A stretch of DNA of 29,764 nucleotides from a virus. The position numbers were made by a program, and so were the translations under genes. The stretch is from the IMG/VR virus record IMGVR_UViG_3300046464_000342, positions 1-29,764 of that record; one strand, written 5' to 3'. This document shows, in pieces, positions 1 to 7,527 of this stretch. Below the pieces are notes generated by a model. It worked only from the letters and a program-made list of their open reading frames with translations. It searched no databases and had not been told where the DNA came from. Position 1 is the stretch's first letter. Every line of letters begins with the position of its first letter.

Positions 1-574
1 CTCCTTTATCAATAAGTCCTCCTGCAACTAAAGAAAGACCCATTTTAAGTGGACTTCCTGGTTTAATTGACTTAAGTCTATTAAACAATCCAGCACCTCT
101 AGATGCAGTAGACGTAACAGCAGAAGGAAGGGAGGGTGCTTTAATCTGTGGTGTTCTCTGCAAAGAAAGATTATTTCTTGCAGGAGGAGTTGGTGTAGGA
201 GGTTTCAAACCTGGAGGAGTTCCAAACTTAGGTATTGGAGTTTGACCACCTGGTCTTAGTGATGGTGTAGGAGTACCAGTTGGTGTTCTTACAGCACCAG
301 GACCAAACTCAGGTTTTGGTGCCTGACGTGGAAGTCCATTACCAGGTGTTGGAATAGTTCTTTGACCAAGCATACCACCCGATTGTTGGGTAGTTGTCAT
401 CTTTGGTTTTACTTGGGTTTTAGTCTTATTAAACAACATATTTCCAAGTCCAGACGCAAATACCTGGAGTGGATCAATTCCTTGCTCAACTAAAGAAACC
501 ATAATAGATGGAATTTCTTCTTTGCTATATCCTTCAGCAAGTAATAGTTCTTCTATCTTATCGTAAGAATCCAT
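1..574 (-). CDS. Proline-rich phage protein, 3' end beyond window
   Basis: The frame is open from an ATG at 572-574 to the left edge, so 191 residues are visible and the C-terminus is missing. Residues 1-35 are acidic and helical-looking (LLAEGYSKEEIPSIM) and could form a small helical bundle like a UBA fold. Residues about 75-150 are very rich in proline, threonine and glycine, with repeated PTP, RPGG and TPP motifs, which suggests an extended linker. The visible end (from about residue 178, LKMGLSLVAGGL) turns hydrophobic and glycine-rich. It lies directly downstream of the 57-aa gene and a GATAAATA box. I do not recognise the family. A virion or internal protein is possible because such linkers are common in structural proteins of this phage group, but this is only inference. 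Confidence 0.75.
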   Translation of the reverse strand, partial: MDSYDKIEELLLAEGYSKEEIPSIMVSLVEQGIDPLQVFASGLGNMLFNKTKTQVKPKMTTTQQSGGMLGQRTIPTPGNGLPRQAPKPEFGPGAVRTPTGTPTPSLRPGGQTPIPKFGTPPGLKPPTPTPPARNNLSLQRTPQIKAPSLPSAVTSTASRGAGLFNRLKSIKPGSPLKMGLSLVAGGLIDKG

Positions 575-587
575 CTATAAACACTTT

Positions 588-761
588 TTATATATTTATC
601 ATTCTTATTGTCTGATAATATGACGAAACCGCCTTGTCTGGGCGGTTCTTATACTTTTTCTTAAGGTGTTGTAATGCAGTTCTCCTATCACGCATTGCTT
701 GTGGTTTGAGAGTTGGTTTTTGTTCTTTTCTAGAATGATGCTGCCAGTTTGGAACGTTCAT
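588..761 (-). CDS. Small basic protein (57 aa), translationally coupled to gp46
   Basis: A 57-codon frame starts at the ATG at 759-761, which overlaps the gp46 stop as TAATG, and ends at TAA 588-590. An AAGGAGG sequence sits 4 bases before the ATG, one of the best ribosome-binding sites in the window. The protein is basic, with many Lys, Arg, Gln and His (KKKYKNRP near residues 34-41) and two adjacent tyrosines near 48-49. No cysteines or membrane segment are seen. It is too short for usual gene-calling cut-offs. I do not recognise the family. The strong ribosome-binding site and the coupling are the reasons to accept it as real. A GC-rich hairpin falls inside its coding sequence. Confidence 0.65.
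   Translation of the reverse strand: MNVPNWQHHSRKEQKPTLKPQAMRDRRTALQHLKKKYKNRPDKAVSSYYQTIRMINI
593..600 (-). promoter_or_regulatory. Possible late promoter box GATAAATA
   Basis: GATAAATA on the minus strand differs from the T4 late consensus TATAAATA at one base. It lies inside the last codons of the 57-aa gene and about 20 bases before the start of the proline-rich gene. The AT-rich background makes a chance match possible. Confidence 0.35.
627..647 (-). terminator. GC-rich hairpin, possible weak terminator inside the 57-aa gene
   Basis: A perfect 7-bp stem AACCGCC/GGCGGTT encloses a 7-base loop. On the minus strand only three T residues follow directly, so it is a poor intrinsic terminator. 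It may shape mRNA stability downstream of gp46 instead. It overlaps codons for NRPDKAV of the 57-aa gene. Confidence 0.35.
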
Positions 762-2488
762 TACTCCTCCTTGTCTGAAGATACTCTACGAGAAAATCCT
801 TTAACTTTATCGAACATTATGACACTTTCAAATTTGTCACGCATATCTTGTTTATGAGAGATGACAAAAATGTTGGCGTCTTTGATAACATAACGGATAA
901 TTTTTAGAAACTCATCAGTTCCAAATCCATCTAGTGAACTATCAAAAACCTCATCCATAATTAGCAGGTTGGTGTTTACAGAGTTTTTGAGACGCGCTAC
1001 TTCACGCCAAGTGAAGAGTAGGGCAAGGTCAATTCTCATCTTTTCACCTTCGCTAAAGGAACTATACGAGAAATCTTCGTGTATAGGAGACTTCACAGTT
1101 TCTTTAAATTCTTCATCAAGATGGAAGTTAATATAGAAATCCATCATCTGAAGATAACGATTAACCTGCTGATTAATGAATGGAAGATACTTTCTTATGA
1201 TCTTCGTTTTGACTCCATCATCTTTAAGTAGTGAATATGCAAAATCGTTATGAACAATTTCTTGTTTTTTGTCTGAAAGTTCGTTAAATGTGCTTTGGAG
1301 ATTACTTTTAAATTCGTCTAATTTTTCATGTTCAGAATTTCGGTTTGCAAGGTTCTCGGTAATTGTTTGAATTTCATGTTCAAGATCTCGGATTTGTCGT
1401 TGATTTGAGTTAATCCGAGTATTGTTTTGAGAAATGCCATGCGTTAAGTTCGTAATCTCCTTAGATAATTTGTTAAATTGACGTTCTCTTTCTTGTTCAA
1501 ACTTTATGGTTGATTCCAACTCATTGAAACCTTCCTTAAGTTCCTTTGCCGTATTTTGAACGTCCTCAATTTTATTTAACCGGAATGATTCTTCTATATC
1601 TTGAGTACAAGTAGGGCAGACCGTATTTTCGCTAAAAAACTTATGCTCTTTGGTAATTGTGCTCACTCTTTGAGACAATTTACCTTTCAAAGTATTAAGC
1701 TTTGATAATTTTTTGGTTGCTCCAGTAACTTCTTCTTGCTCTTTAGTATACTTAAATATATCTTCTTCAGTAGTAGAATTGTCGACCATATAAGAATCAA
1801 CTTCCCTCATCAACTTATCGATTTTTACATTATTGGATTCAATATTTTGATTTCCACGATTTTCCAATTCGTCGATGAAGTTTTGCTGCATCTTCATCTT
1901 ATCTTTAAGATTATCTTTTCTCAAGTCAAGTGATTTTACTTGGTCCTTTTGAGTACGTATTTTATCTCTGAGTATATTATTCATCAAAGAAAATATGCGA
2001 ATATCTAAAAGATCTTCAATTACTTCACGCCGATTAGTAGTAGTTAACTGCATAAAAGGCACAAAGGTGCTACTACCCAGAATTACAATCTGGGTAAATG
2101 ATTTATAGTTGACTTTAAGAATACTATCTTCAAGTAAACGTTGCATTGCACGATCATCTGCTTCACGATGAAGTTCTGTGCCGTTTACAATAATATCAAA
2201 AACATTTGGTTTAATACCACGTCTTACAATATATTGACGTGTATTAATTTCAAATTCAATCTCAACTAAACAATCACGATCATTTGTGGTATTAATTAAT
2301 TGGGGTTTATTAATCTTACGGAAAGGTTTATTAAACAGAACAAAAGTAAGAGCGTCCAACATTGTGGACTTACCTGCTCCGTTTGTACCTATAATTAGAT
2401 TAGTATTATTTTTTTGAAAGTCAACTTCAGTAAACTGATTGCCAGTGGACAAAAAGTTTTTCCATCTAATCTTCTGGAAGGTTATCAT
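761..2488 (-). CDS. 46: gp46, Rad50/SbcC-like recombination ATPase subunit
   Basis: This 575-aa protein is the ATPase half of the T4 gp46/gp47 exonuclease complex, which resects DNA ends for recombination-dependent replication. Visible motifs, in order, are Walker A GTNGAGKS (34-41), a long coiled coil, a zinc hook CPTC (291-294), a second coiled coil, the ABC signature FSEGEK (about 478), Walker B LLIMDE (about 508-513), and a switch histidine in ISHK (about 545). The length is close to T4 gp46 (560 aa). The ATG at 2486-2488 lies 23 bases inside the DUF3110-like gene. It is co-transcribed with gp47 and gp55 upstream. Confidence 0.97.
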   Translation of the reverse strand: MITFQKIRWKNFLSTGNQFTEVDFQKNNTNLIIGTNGAGKSTMLDALTFVLFNKPFRKINKPQLINTTNDRDCLVEIEFEINTRQYIVRRGIKPNVFDIIVNGTELHREADDRAMQRLLEDSILKVNYKSFTQIVILGSSTFVPFMQLTTTNRREVIEDLLDIRIFSLMNNILRDKIRTQKDQVKSLDLRKDNLKDKMKMQQNFIDELENRGNQNIESNNVKIDKLMREVDSYMVDNSTTEEDIFKYTKEQEEVTGATKKLSKLNTLKGKLSQRVSTITKEHKFFSENTVCPTCTQDIEESFRLNKIEDVQNTAKELKEGFNELESTIKFEQERERQFNKLSKEITNLTHGISQNNTRINSNQRQIRDLEHEIQTITENLANRNSEHEKLDEFKSNLQSTFNELSDKKQEIVHNDFAYSLLKDDGVKTKIIRKYLPFINQQVNRYLQMMDFYINFHLDEEFKETVKSPIHEDFSYSSFSEGEKMRIDLALLFTWREVARLKNSVNTNLLIMDEVFDSSLDGFGTDEFLKIIRYVIKDANIFVISHKQDMRDKFESVIMFDKVKGFSRRVSSDKEE

Positions 2489-2744
2489 CTAATCTTGGTG
2501 GAATAACAATGTCATTTGGCGTGACTACCGCATATTTGTAATTATAGCGTTTACAAGTTAAAATTGCAAGCGCATCATCAACCTCTACAACATCCATATA
2601 AGCATCGTCGTTATCTTCTAAAAGCATTGCGTAACGATCTGCATCATCCTCATCTTCAAAGAGAAAGAGAACTTTTTCACCATAACGGTTTTGAACGGCG
2701 TAAGCGCCATCATCTTTCTTATCTTTGAGTGTGAGAAGGAACAT
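2466..2744 (-). CDS. DUF3110-like protein between gp47 and gp46
   Basis: This 92-aa acidic protein starts at ATG 2742-2744, which overlaps the gp47 stop as TAATG. A longer frame exists only through a TTG five codons upstream, so I prefer the ATG. The core FLFEDEDDADRYAMLLE (about residues 27-43), the opening MFLLTLKD and the final PP turn (VIPPRL) recall the DUF3110 family, small proteins of unknown function found mainly in cyanobacteria. That match is from memory of the family pattern. No catalytic residues or membrane segments are seen. It overlaps gp46 by 23 bases, so its synthesis is likely tied to gp46 and gp47. Confidence 0.8.
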   Translation of the reverse strand: MFLLTLKDKKDDGAYAVQNRYGEKVLFLFEDEDDADRYAMLLEDNDDAYMDVVEVDDALAILTCKRYNYKYAVVTPNDIVIPPRLDDNLPED

Positions 2745-3784
2745 TACTCTATTTCGCAAGCTTGTGAATAAACTTTTTGGAGTATCCCTTTAATTATAGT
2801 ACTGTCACAATCAAACTCTGCTTCATCAATATAACGGTTCAAAATTGAAATTGTATTTTCACTTTCCTCAACTTCAAATTCATCATTCTCTTGTATATCA
2901 AAATTTTCAACAATTTTTAAATCTTGAATTCCACAGGAATATAACTTATCTATAAACCTTTCAAATTTCTTTGGTTCGGTTTTCTTCCTAACAATGACTT
3001 TTACAATCTTACCCTCATACTCGCGAGTATCAAAAGTTTGGATAGGAGTATCATCATAATAAATGTTATAAAAGAGTTTGTAAGGATTATTAATGTGCTC
3101 AAACTCTAAAGTTTCAGTATCAAATATTGTGAATCCACGAGGATCATTCACATCATTCCAGAACATCTCATAAGGATTTCCTAAGTAGAAGATTTTTCCG
3201 TTGTCGCTTCGTGTATGATAGTGCCCCGAAAACACCTTGTCGAACTTCTCAAATTCATCAGATGCCATACCGTCTTCCATGACGTGTCCACGGTGTGCTC
3301 TGAATCCGTTTAGTTCAAGGTGCCCCATCGCACATACACTATCAGTACTCTTGATAGCCTTCACACTACTATCAAAATTTTCTACATTAATCCAAGGAAC
3401 AAACAATACTTTCAGTTTATCAATCATTACCTCAGCACATTCTGAGTAAATCTCAACATTATTATACTGTGTGAGAAGAAGATCAACAGAATTAATAGAA
3501 TTAGTATCTTTATAGTAAGCAGTATGATTACCGACAATAGTATGGACAGTTATGCCCATCTTCTCCAATCGATCATAATAATTTTCCTTCGCCCACTCAA
3601 GAGACCACAGATCAATAGAGCGACGATTATCGAACGTATCGCCCATATCAATTACGGTGTTGATACCACTTTCTTCTAGATAGGGAAAGAAGACATCATC
3701 ATAAAACTTTTTGAAGTATTCATGAAGAAACTTGGAACCTTTACGGGCACCAAAGTGTTGATCGGTAATAATAGCAACCTTCAT
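2744..3784 (-). CDS. 47: gp47, Mre11/SbcD-like nuclease subunit
   Basis: This 346-aa protein is the metallophosphoesterase nuclease that pairs with gp46. The metal-binding motifs are all present: DQH (D8, H10), IDMGDTFDNR (D49), VGNH (N86, H87), GHLELNG (H155) and FSGHYH (H188, H190). The length is close to T4 gp47 (339 aa). The C-terminal third is acidic and would contain the gp46-binding part. Its ATG at 3782-3784 overlaps the gp55 stop as ATGA, so the two genes are coupled. It acts on double-strand ends in the cytoplasm during replication. Confidence 0.97.
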   Translation of the reverse strand: MKVAIITDQHFGARKGSKFLHEYFKKFYDDVFFPYLEESGINTVIDMGDTFDNRRSIDLWSLEWAKENYYDRLEKMGITVHTIVGNHTAYYKDTNSINSVDLLLTQYNNVEIYSECAEVMIDKLKVLFVPWINVENFDSSVKAIKSTDSVCAMGHLELNGFRAHRGHVMEDGMASDEFEKFDKVFSGHYHTRSDNGKIFYLGNPYEMFWNDVNDPRGFTIFDTETLEFEHINNPYKLFYNIYYDDTPIQTFDTREYEGKIVKVIVRKKTEPKKFERFIDKLYSCGIQDLKIVENFDIQENDEFEVEESENTISILNRYIDEAEFDCDSTIIKGILQKVYSQACEIE

Positions 3785-4302
3785 TGACGGTTTGTCTTGT
3801 AAGCAATATTGTCCTTAATACTATTATACTCTGAACTACTACTAGAAAGCAAGCTATCATCAACAACCATAACCTCATCGTAACCAGTACGTTCGATGAT
3901 TTTAGTTTTGATTTCCAGTTGCTTCTTCTCCTTCTGTATTCGGCGCAGGAAGGCGTAATGAATAATCTGGGTAAAGTATGCAAATGGGTTCTTAGACTTC
4001 TCTGGATCGAAGTTATGAATGTACTGAACACAATTTTCAATACCATCAGAGATCATATCGTCTCTGAACATATAGTTAACAAAGTTTGGTTTATATGACA
4101 AGTGCGTTGCAATCTTAAGAAAACAACCTCCCAAATAATTTGTAATGGGTGGTTTTCCTTCCCAACGTTGTGACCTATCTGCCTTAGTAGGTTCTCTACC
4201 GTTGATCTCCATAAAACTTTTTTCTACTTTAGATCGATAGACGATCAATGCCTCAAGTAGTTCTTTATTGTTAACGTAGTGTTCTGATTTCTTTTTAGAC
4301 AT
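3781..4302 (-). CDS. 55: gp55, late-transcription sigma factor
   Basis: This 173-aa protein matches the small sigma-70-family factor of T4-like phages, which redirects host RNA polymerase to late promoters. The region-2-like core reads NPFAYFTQIIHYAFLRRI (about residues 106-123), preceded by a FRDDMISDGIENCVQYI segment (about 78-94). Region 1 and region 4 of full sigma factors are missing, as in T4 gp55 (185 aa). The C-terminus is serine-rich and loosely conserved. It is the first gene after a sigma70-like promoter, which fits the need to make it before late transcription starts. The TATAAATA boxes elsewhere in the window are its likely targets. Confidence 0.93.
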   Translation of the reverse strand: MSKKKSEHYVNNKELLEALIVYRSKVEKSFMEINGREPTKADRSQRWEGKPPITNYLGGCFLKIATHLSYKPNFVNYMFRDDMISDGIENCVQYIHNFDPEKSKNPFAYFTQIIHYAFLRRIQKEKKQLEIKTKIIERTGYDEVMVVDDSLLSSSSSEYNSIKDNIAYKTNRQ

Positions 4303-4337
4303 AACATTGCTTTTTTCAATAAACTTTCGTTATGTAT

Positions 4338-4365
4338 ATTATAACATATAATCAGGACTTGACAA
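4338..4365 (-). promoter_or_regulatory. Sigma70-like early promoter upstream of gp55
   Basis: On the minus strand TTGTCA (4360-4365) is followed after exactly 16 bases by TATAAT (4338-4343), with TG one base before the -10 box as in extended -10 promoters. The -10 box lies between inverted TATGT/ACATA arms (4331-4335 and 4344-4348), which could be an operator or chance. The gp55 ATG is about 36 bases downstream of the -10 box. It would drive gp55, gp47, the DUF3110-like gene and gp46. Confidence 0.75.
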
Positions 4366-4414
4366 CATAGTGAATTATAAGTAGAATATCTTTGTTAAGG
4401 TTGAAGAGAAGGGC

Positions 4415-4825
4415 TTAGCTTTCTTTAGGATCTTCTGTATTGTTGTATATTTTCTCTAGCATTCTTCTTGCTTCCTTTACTGAGGAGATATAACCCATTT
4501 TAGTGTCAGGTTTTACTCTCCCATCTTCAGTAAAATCAACATCTTCATCATCCAAGTATCTGGTATAAAATTCAATCATTTGACCTTGTTTAACTTCAGT
4601 CATAGTAATAATTTTATCATATTTGATTACGTACATACTATCATCTGCCATTTCCATCCAAGGTCTGACCTTGACATATTGTCCTACTTGATTCCTCATT
4701 AATTTCATAATCACTGGGTTCATCAGTAGAAGTATAGGGTCGCCATCATTCTCGTCAACACAGACTAATGAAAAAATTTCTTCTCCTGTGACTAATTTTA
4801 TTACTGCATGAAATTCTTCGCCCAT
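4415..4825 (-). CDS. Conserved-type phage protein, possible LSm/SH3-like fold
   Basis: This 136-aa acidic protein starts at ATG 4823-4825, which overlaps the uvsW stop as TAATG. The N-terminal half (VIKLVTGEEIFSLV, then LLLMNPVIM near residues 32-40) has the alternating beta pattern of small Sm-like or SH3-like barrels. This is a fold impression, not a family match. The C-terminus is charged and helical (SSVKEARRMLEKIY). No catalytic motif is seen. It is the last gene of the uvsY-uvsW transcript before the early promoter of gp55. Its position suggests a role in replication or transcription, but the function is unknown. Confidence 0.85.
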   Translation of the reverse strand: MGEEFHAVIKLVTGEEIFSLVCVDENDGDPILLLMNPVIMKLMRNQVGQYVKVRPWMEMADDSMYVIKYDKIITMTEVKQGQMIEFYTRYLDDEDVDFTEDGRVKPDTKMGYISSVKEARRMLEKIYNNTEDPKES

Positions 4826-6288
4826 TAACTTTTCAGTGGTATGTTTACGATATCGTAATTGAAGTTCTCCTCGTTATAAACTTTGATTCTTTCAATTAGA
4901 TGATTAAGTGTATAGTTTCTCCGTGAATTGTAGGAAATGTCGTCAGCAATGTCATAGAGAGTTGCCTTGGTTTTGTTATTTCCTTTCCTGAGCACCCTTC
5001 CAATAGACTGGAGATTCCGAATTCTAGATTTGGATGGAGAAGCAAAAATAACATTATGGAGGTTCTTGATGTTAATACCAGTACTAAACGTTCCATATGA
5101 AGCGACGATGATCGCGTTGTTTTCCTGCTCTGTAATCTCTCTTACTTGTTCTCTGTCTTGTGTTGCCACACCACCGTGAACAAAGAAAACGTGTCTTTCT
5201 TCTACACTACCATTATTTATTAAATCATATAATGGTTGACCATGCCCCTCAACTCTTGAAAAAAGAATGAGAGTATTTCCTTTTAAGTCGAGTGCAAGAT
5301 TTCTAATAAATTTGTTGCGTTTTTCATGATTGATGATATACTGAACTTCTTCCTCAAAGTTTTCAAATTTATGGGCAGGATGTTTTAATAGGAGAACATT
5401 AATATCTAAGGTGGCAACGTGCCCCTTTTTCATCAGTTCTTCTGTTCTGATAATTTTATAAGATGGACCAAACAATCCTTCTAGAACCCACTTATGAGTT
5501 TGGGTGCCATCAAGAGTTCCAGTAAATCCATAACGATATTTTGCATCTCCAAGTTTTGTCATTATAGATATTAATGACTTACTTTTGAACTGGTGCGCCT
5601 CATCCCCAACAATAACTGAGAATCTCTCAAAATACTTTCGGGGGAGTTTGTAGATCGATTGCCAGGTAGTAATGATAACTTGAGAGTTTGTCTCTCGTTC
5701 TCTACCAGCGTATATCTTGTGGCAATATGAACCTACGTCCCAGCCATAGTCTGCAAAATCTTTATACATCTGCTCTACTAGCGAAGTCGTCGGAACAACT
5801 ATCAGAGTATTTTGTCCGCGTTCAACGTGATATCTCACAATCGAATATATCATCAGAGACTTTCCAGAGGCAGTTGGGGATATCAACAACCTTCTATTAT
5901 GCTTTAGGGCGTCGTATACGCCTTCTACCTGATAATCTCTAGGTGCATACTTACTAACCGCAGTCATATAATCTTTCACACCTTCTTTTGAGATTATTTT
6001 ATTAACCTCAAAAGGAAGACCATAGAACTTGTTCTCTACGAACTCATAGGAGTATTCGTGGTCTTTACAGAATTGTATAACCTTATCTAACAACCCAACG
6101 TATATCTCTCCATTCTGGGTGTTGAATAGACGTATTTTTCCATCCCAATACTTGTTACGGTATTGAGGCATAAATTTAGCACCTGGAACCTCAAATGTAA
6201 ACTGGTCTGCCAGTTCATAATAGACGTGAGGATCCGCCTTAATTTGAAGAAAAACTTCGTTCTTCTTCGATATAATCAAATGAGACAT
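4825..6288 (-). CDS. uvsW: UvsW, superfamily 2 DNA/RNA helicase
   Basis: This 487-aa protein (T4 UvsW is 503 aa) unwinds branched DNA and R-loops and helps switch replication from origin-dependent to recombination-dependent. Motifs seen are Walker A SPTASGKS (137-144), DEAH (229-232), motif III FTGTL (255-259), VASYGTFSTGINI (about 395-407) and motif VI QSIGRVLRKG (427-436). The N-terminal 110 residues match the small DNA-recognition domain of UvsW. The start ATG 6286-6288 follows a late-promoter-like box by 23 bases. T4 uvsW is a late gene, which agrees with this. Confidence 0.95.
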   Translation of the reverse strand: MSHLIISKKNEVFLQIKADPHVYYELADQFTFEVPGAKFMPQYRNKYWDGKIRLFNTQNGEIYVGLLDKVIQFCKDHEYSYEFVENKFYGLPFEVNKIISKEGVKDYMTAVSKYAPRDYQVEGVYDALKHNRRLLISPTASGKSLMIYSIVRYHVERGQNTLIVVPTTSLVEQMYKDFADYGWDVGSYCHKIYAGRERETNSQVIITTWQSIYKLPRKYFERFSVIVGDEAHQFKSKSLISIMTKLGDAKYRYGFTGTLDGTQTHKWVLEGLFGPSYKIIRTEELMKKGHVATLDINVLLLKHPAHKFENFEEEVQYIINHEKRNKFIRNLALDLKGNTLILFSRVEGHGQPLYDLINNGSVEERHVFFVHGGVATQDREQVREITEQENNAIIVASYGTFSTGINIKNLHNVIFASPSKSRIRNLQSIGRVLRKGNNKTKATLYDIADDISYNSRRNYTLNHLIERIKVYNEENFNYDIVNIPLKS

Positions 6289-6311
6289 AATCCATAAGAT
6301 TCACCTATGAA

Positions 6312-6319
6312 TATTTATT
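6312..6319 (-). promoter_or_regulatory. Probable late promoter box AATAAATA before uvsW
   Basis: AATAAATA on the minus strand differs from TATAAATA at one base. It sits in the 54-base gap between the 64-aa gene and uvsW, about 23 bases from the uvsW ATG. The position matches late expression of uvsW in T4. Confidence 0.55.
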
Positions 6320-6342
6320 ACCCCACTTTATACTTATAATAA

Positions 6343-6537
6343 TTATTGCTGATTGAATGTATAATCTAATATCATTCTTTGAAGACTGTCGCGCATATAC
6401 CAAAGATGCTCCTGTTCTTGATATGGTCTAGCAGGTGCTCCTGGCCAATATTTAATAGTTTCCAAAACAGAATGATGTAAAAGACGCACGTCTGATATAG
6501 TTAAATTTACTTGGTACTCAAATTCTTGATCTTCCAT
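6343..6537 (-). CDS. Small uncharacterised protein between uvsY and uvsW
   Basis: This 64-aa protein starts at ATG 6535-6537, overlapping the uvsY stop as TAATG. It is acidic at the N-terminus (MEDQEFEYQVNL) and helical after that, with two histidines in RLLHHSVLETIKYW and a tryptophan-tyrosine patch (HLWYMRDSL). No cysteines, signal peptide or membrane segment are seen. I do not recognise the family. The coupling to uvsY suggests that it is made in the same amounts and may take part in recombination, but nothing in the sequence shows this directly. Confidence 0.8.
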   Translation of the reverse strand: MEDQEFEYQVNLTISDVRLLHHSVLETIKYWPGAPARPYQEQEHLWYMRDSLQRMILDYTFNQQ

Positions 6538-6965
6538 TAGAATCCTGCTTGGAACTTTTGCCAGTCAATAGCATTTTTAATTTGAAAGGTTCTATTTGAT
6601 ACTGTCTTGATAATTTCCTCTAAAAATTTTAAAGAAGTATCGTAGTAGCGAATCTTCATATCAATCTTATTTAACCGATCATCTGCATCTAGATAGCGTT
6701 GAATAGCATCTTTCTCACGGACTTTATATGGAAAAGGTTCTTCTTCATACACAACAGGGTCTGCTTTACCTGTGTAAAAGTTATGACGTTCAAGTTTTAC
6801 TTTGTTATATTGCCCTCTTGCTTTCTCTCTCAGTAATGTTATAGTATTGTATACTGTATAATACTTTGAATGAAGTTGTGGAATCTTTAAAGATTCATCA
6901 TGTAGGTTATCAGGATCTATAACAGAGTCTCTCTGCCACATTTCCTGAATTTTTTCAAGATCCAT
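6537..6965 (-). CDS. uvsY: UvsY, recombination mediator
   Basis: This 142-aa protein (T4 UvsY is 137 aa) loads the UvsX recombinase on single-stranded DNA covered with gp32. The match lies in the overall pattern: an N-terminal DLEKIQEMWQRDSVID segment like T4 LEDLQEELKKDVFID, a central basic stretch ending in YTGKADP (T4 YYSGRGD), and the C-terminal FQIKNAIDWQKFQAGF (T4 FAIKHIQDMRAFEAG). It is mostly helical. The ATG at 6963-6965 overlaps the gp3 stop as TAATG. The neighbouring uvsW gene supports the call. Confidence 0.93.
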   Translation of the reverse strand: MDLEKIQEMWQRDSVIDPDNLHDESLKIPQLHSKYYTVYNTITLLREKARGQYNKVKLERHNFYTGKADPVVYEEEPFPYKVREKDAIQRYLDADDRLNKIDMKIRYYDTSLKFLEEIIKTVSNRTFQIKNAIDWQKFQAGF

Positions 6966-7504
6966 TATTTAATAGAAGAGGTCAATTGATATACAGTATA
7001 CTTGAATGTTGCCTGTGCTGTAAAGTAGTTCACGTCAGTTGATGTTGCATCAAAGTCTAATGAACTTAAAGACACTGGGAACATATCAAGGAATTTTACT
7101 TTAGCAACCTCGTTAAAGTTGCTGTTTAAAATGCGAAGAGTACCATCAGCAAACTGTTCGTTCATATCTCTGATACCATCTCTATCAGTGGTAACATCTT
7201 TGAACTGTTGTGCTGTTTCTGGGAAACCTAATCCAGTAATCCATTCGTGGACTATCCTGTAGTTCTCCATATTCTCATCAACAAGAAATTGAATAGATAA
7301 ATCTCCATAAGTGAGTTTATCACCAGGAACATCAATATCTTTCAAATATGATGGTTGAGTGGCAGTACCAAGCGTAACTTCTGGAATTCTAGCAGTATTG
7401 CAGTAGAAGTCAACCTTCGGGTACTTACCAAGATTAAATTTAAATCCAATACCAGATAAAAAATTCCTATTATTAATCTGGTTGGCCCAACTACAATTTC
7501 CCAT
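6965..7504 (-). CDS. 3: gp3-like tail completion / tail tube terminator protein
   Basis: This 179-aa protein follows gp23, the place where T4-like cyanophages carry gene 3. T4 gp3 is 176 aa and caps the tail tube. The body has the beta-rich look of the tail-tube family: KVDFYCNTARIPEVTLG (30-46), FLVDENMENYRIVHEWITGL (73-92) and a final strand FTAQATFKYTVYQL. The tube protein gp19 in this window has the same general layout. The name rests mostly on position and length, so a second tube-like protein is an alternative. Its ATG (7502-7504) lies 24 bases downstream of the gp23 terminator, with a weak TCTAAATA box between. Confidence 0.75.
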   Translation of the reverse strand: MGNCSWANQINNRNFLSGIGFKFNLGKYPKVDFYCNTARIPEVTLGTATQPSYLKDIDVPGDKLTYGDLSIQFLVDENMENYRIVHEWITGLGFPETAQQFKDVTTDRDGIRDMNEQFADGTLRILNSNFNEVAKVKFLDMFPVSLSSLDFDATSTDVNYFTAQATFKYTVYQLTSSIK

Positions 7505-7518
7505 CAGAGGTTTTTAGG

Positions 7519-7526
7519 TATTTAGA
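7519..7526 (-). promoter_or_regulatory. Weak late-promoter-like box TCTAAATA before gp3
   Basis: TCTAAATA lies just after the U-tract of the gp23 terminator and 15 bases before the gp3 ATG. It differs from TATAAATA at one base (position 2). The short leader it would give makes it uncertain, but a promoter is expected here because a strong terminator lies just upstream. Confidence 0.35.
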
Positions 7527-7527
7527 C

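Noticed and set aside
3741-4046. A 101-codon minus-strand frame across gp47 and gp55
   Set aside because: It overlaps two certain genes in another frame and its sequence looks like a frame-shifted gp55.
5212-5221. ATAAATA boxes inside uvsW, gp14 and other genes
   Set aside because: They lie deep in coding sequence with no gene start close downstream, and are expected by chance in AT-rich DNA.
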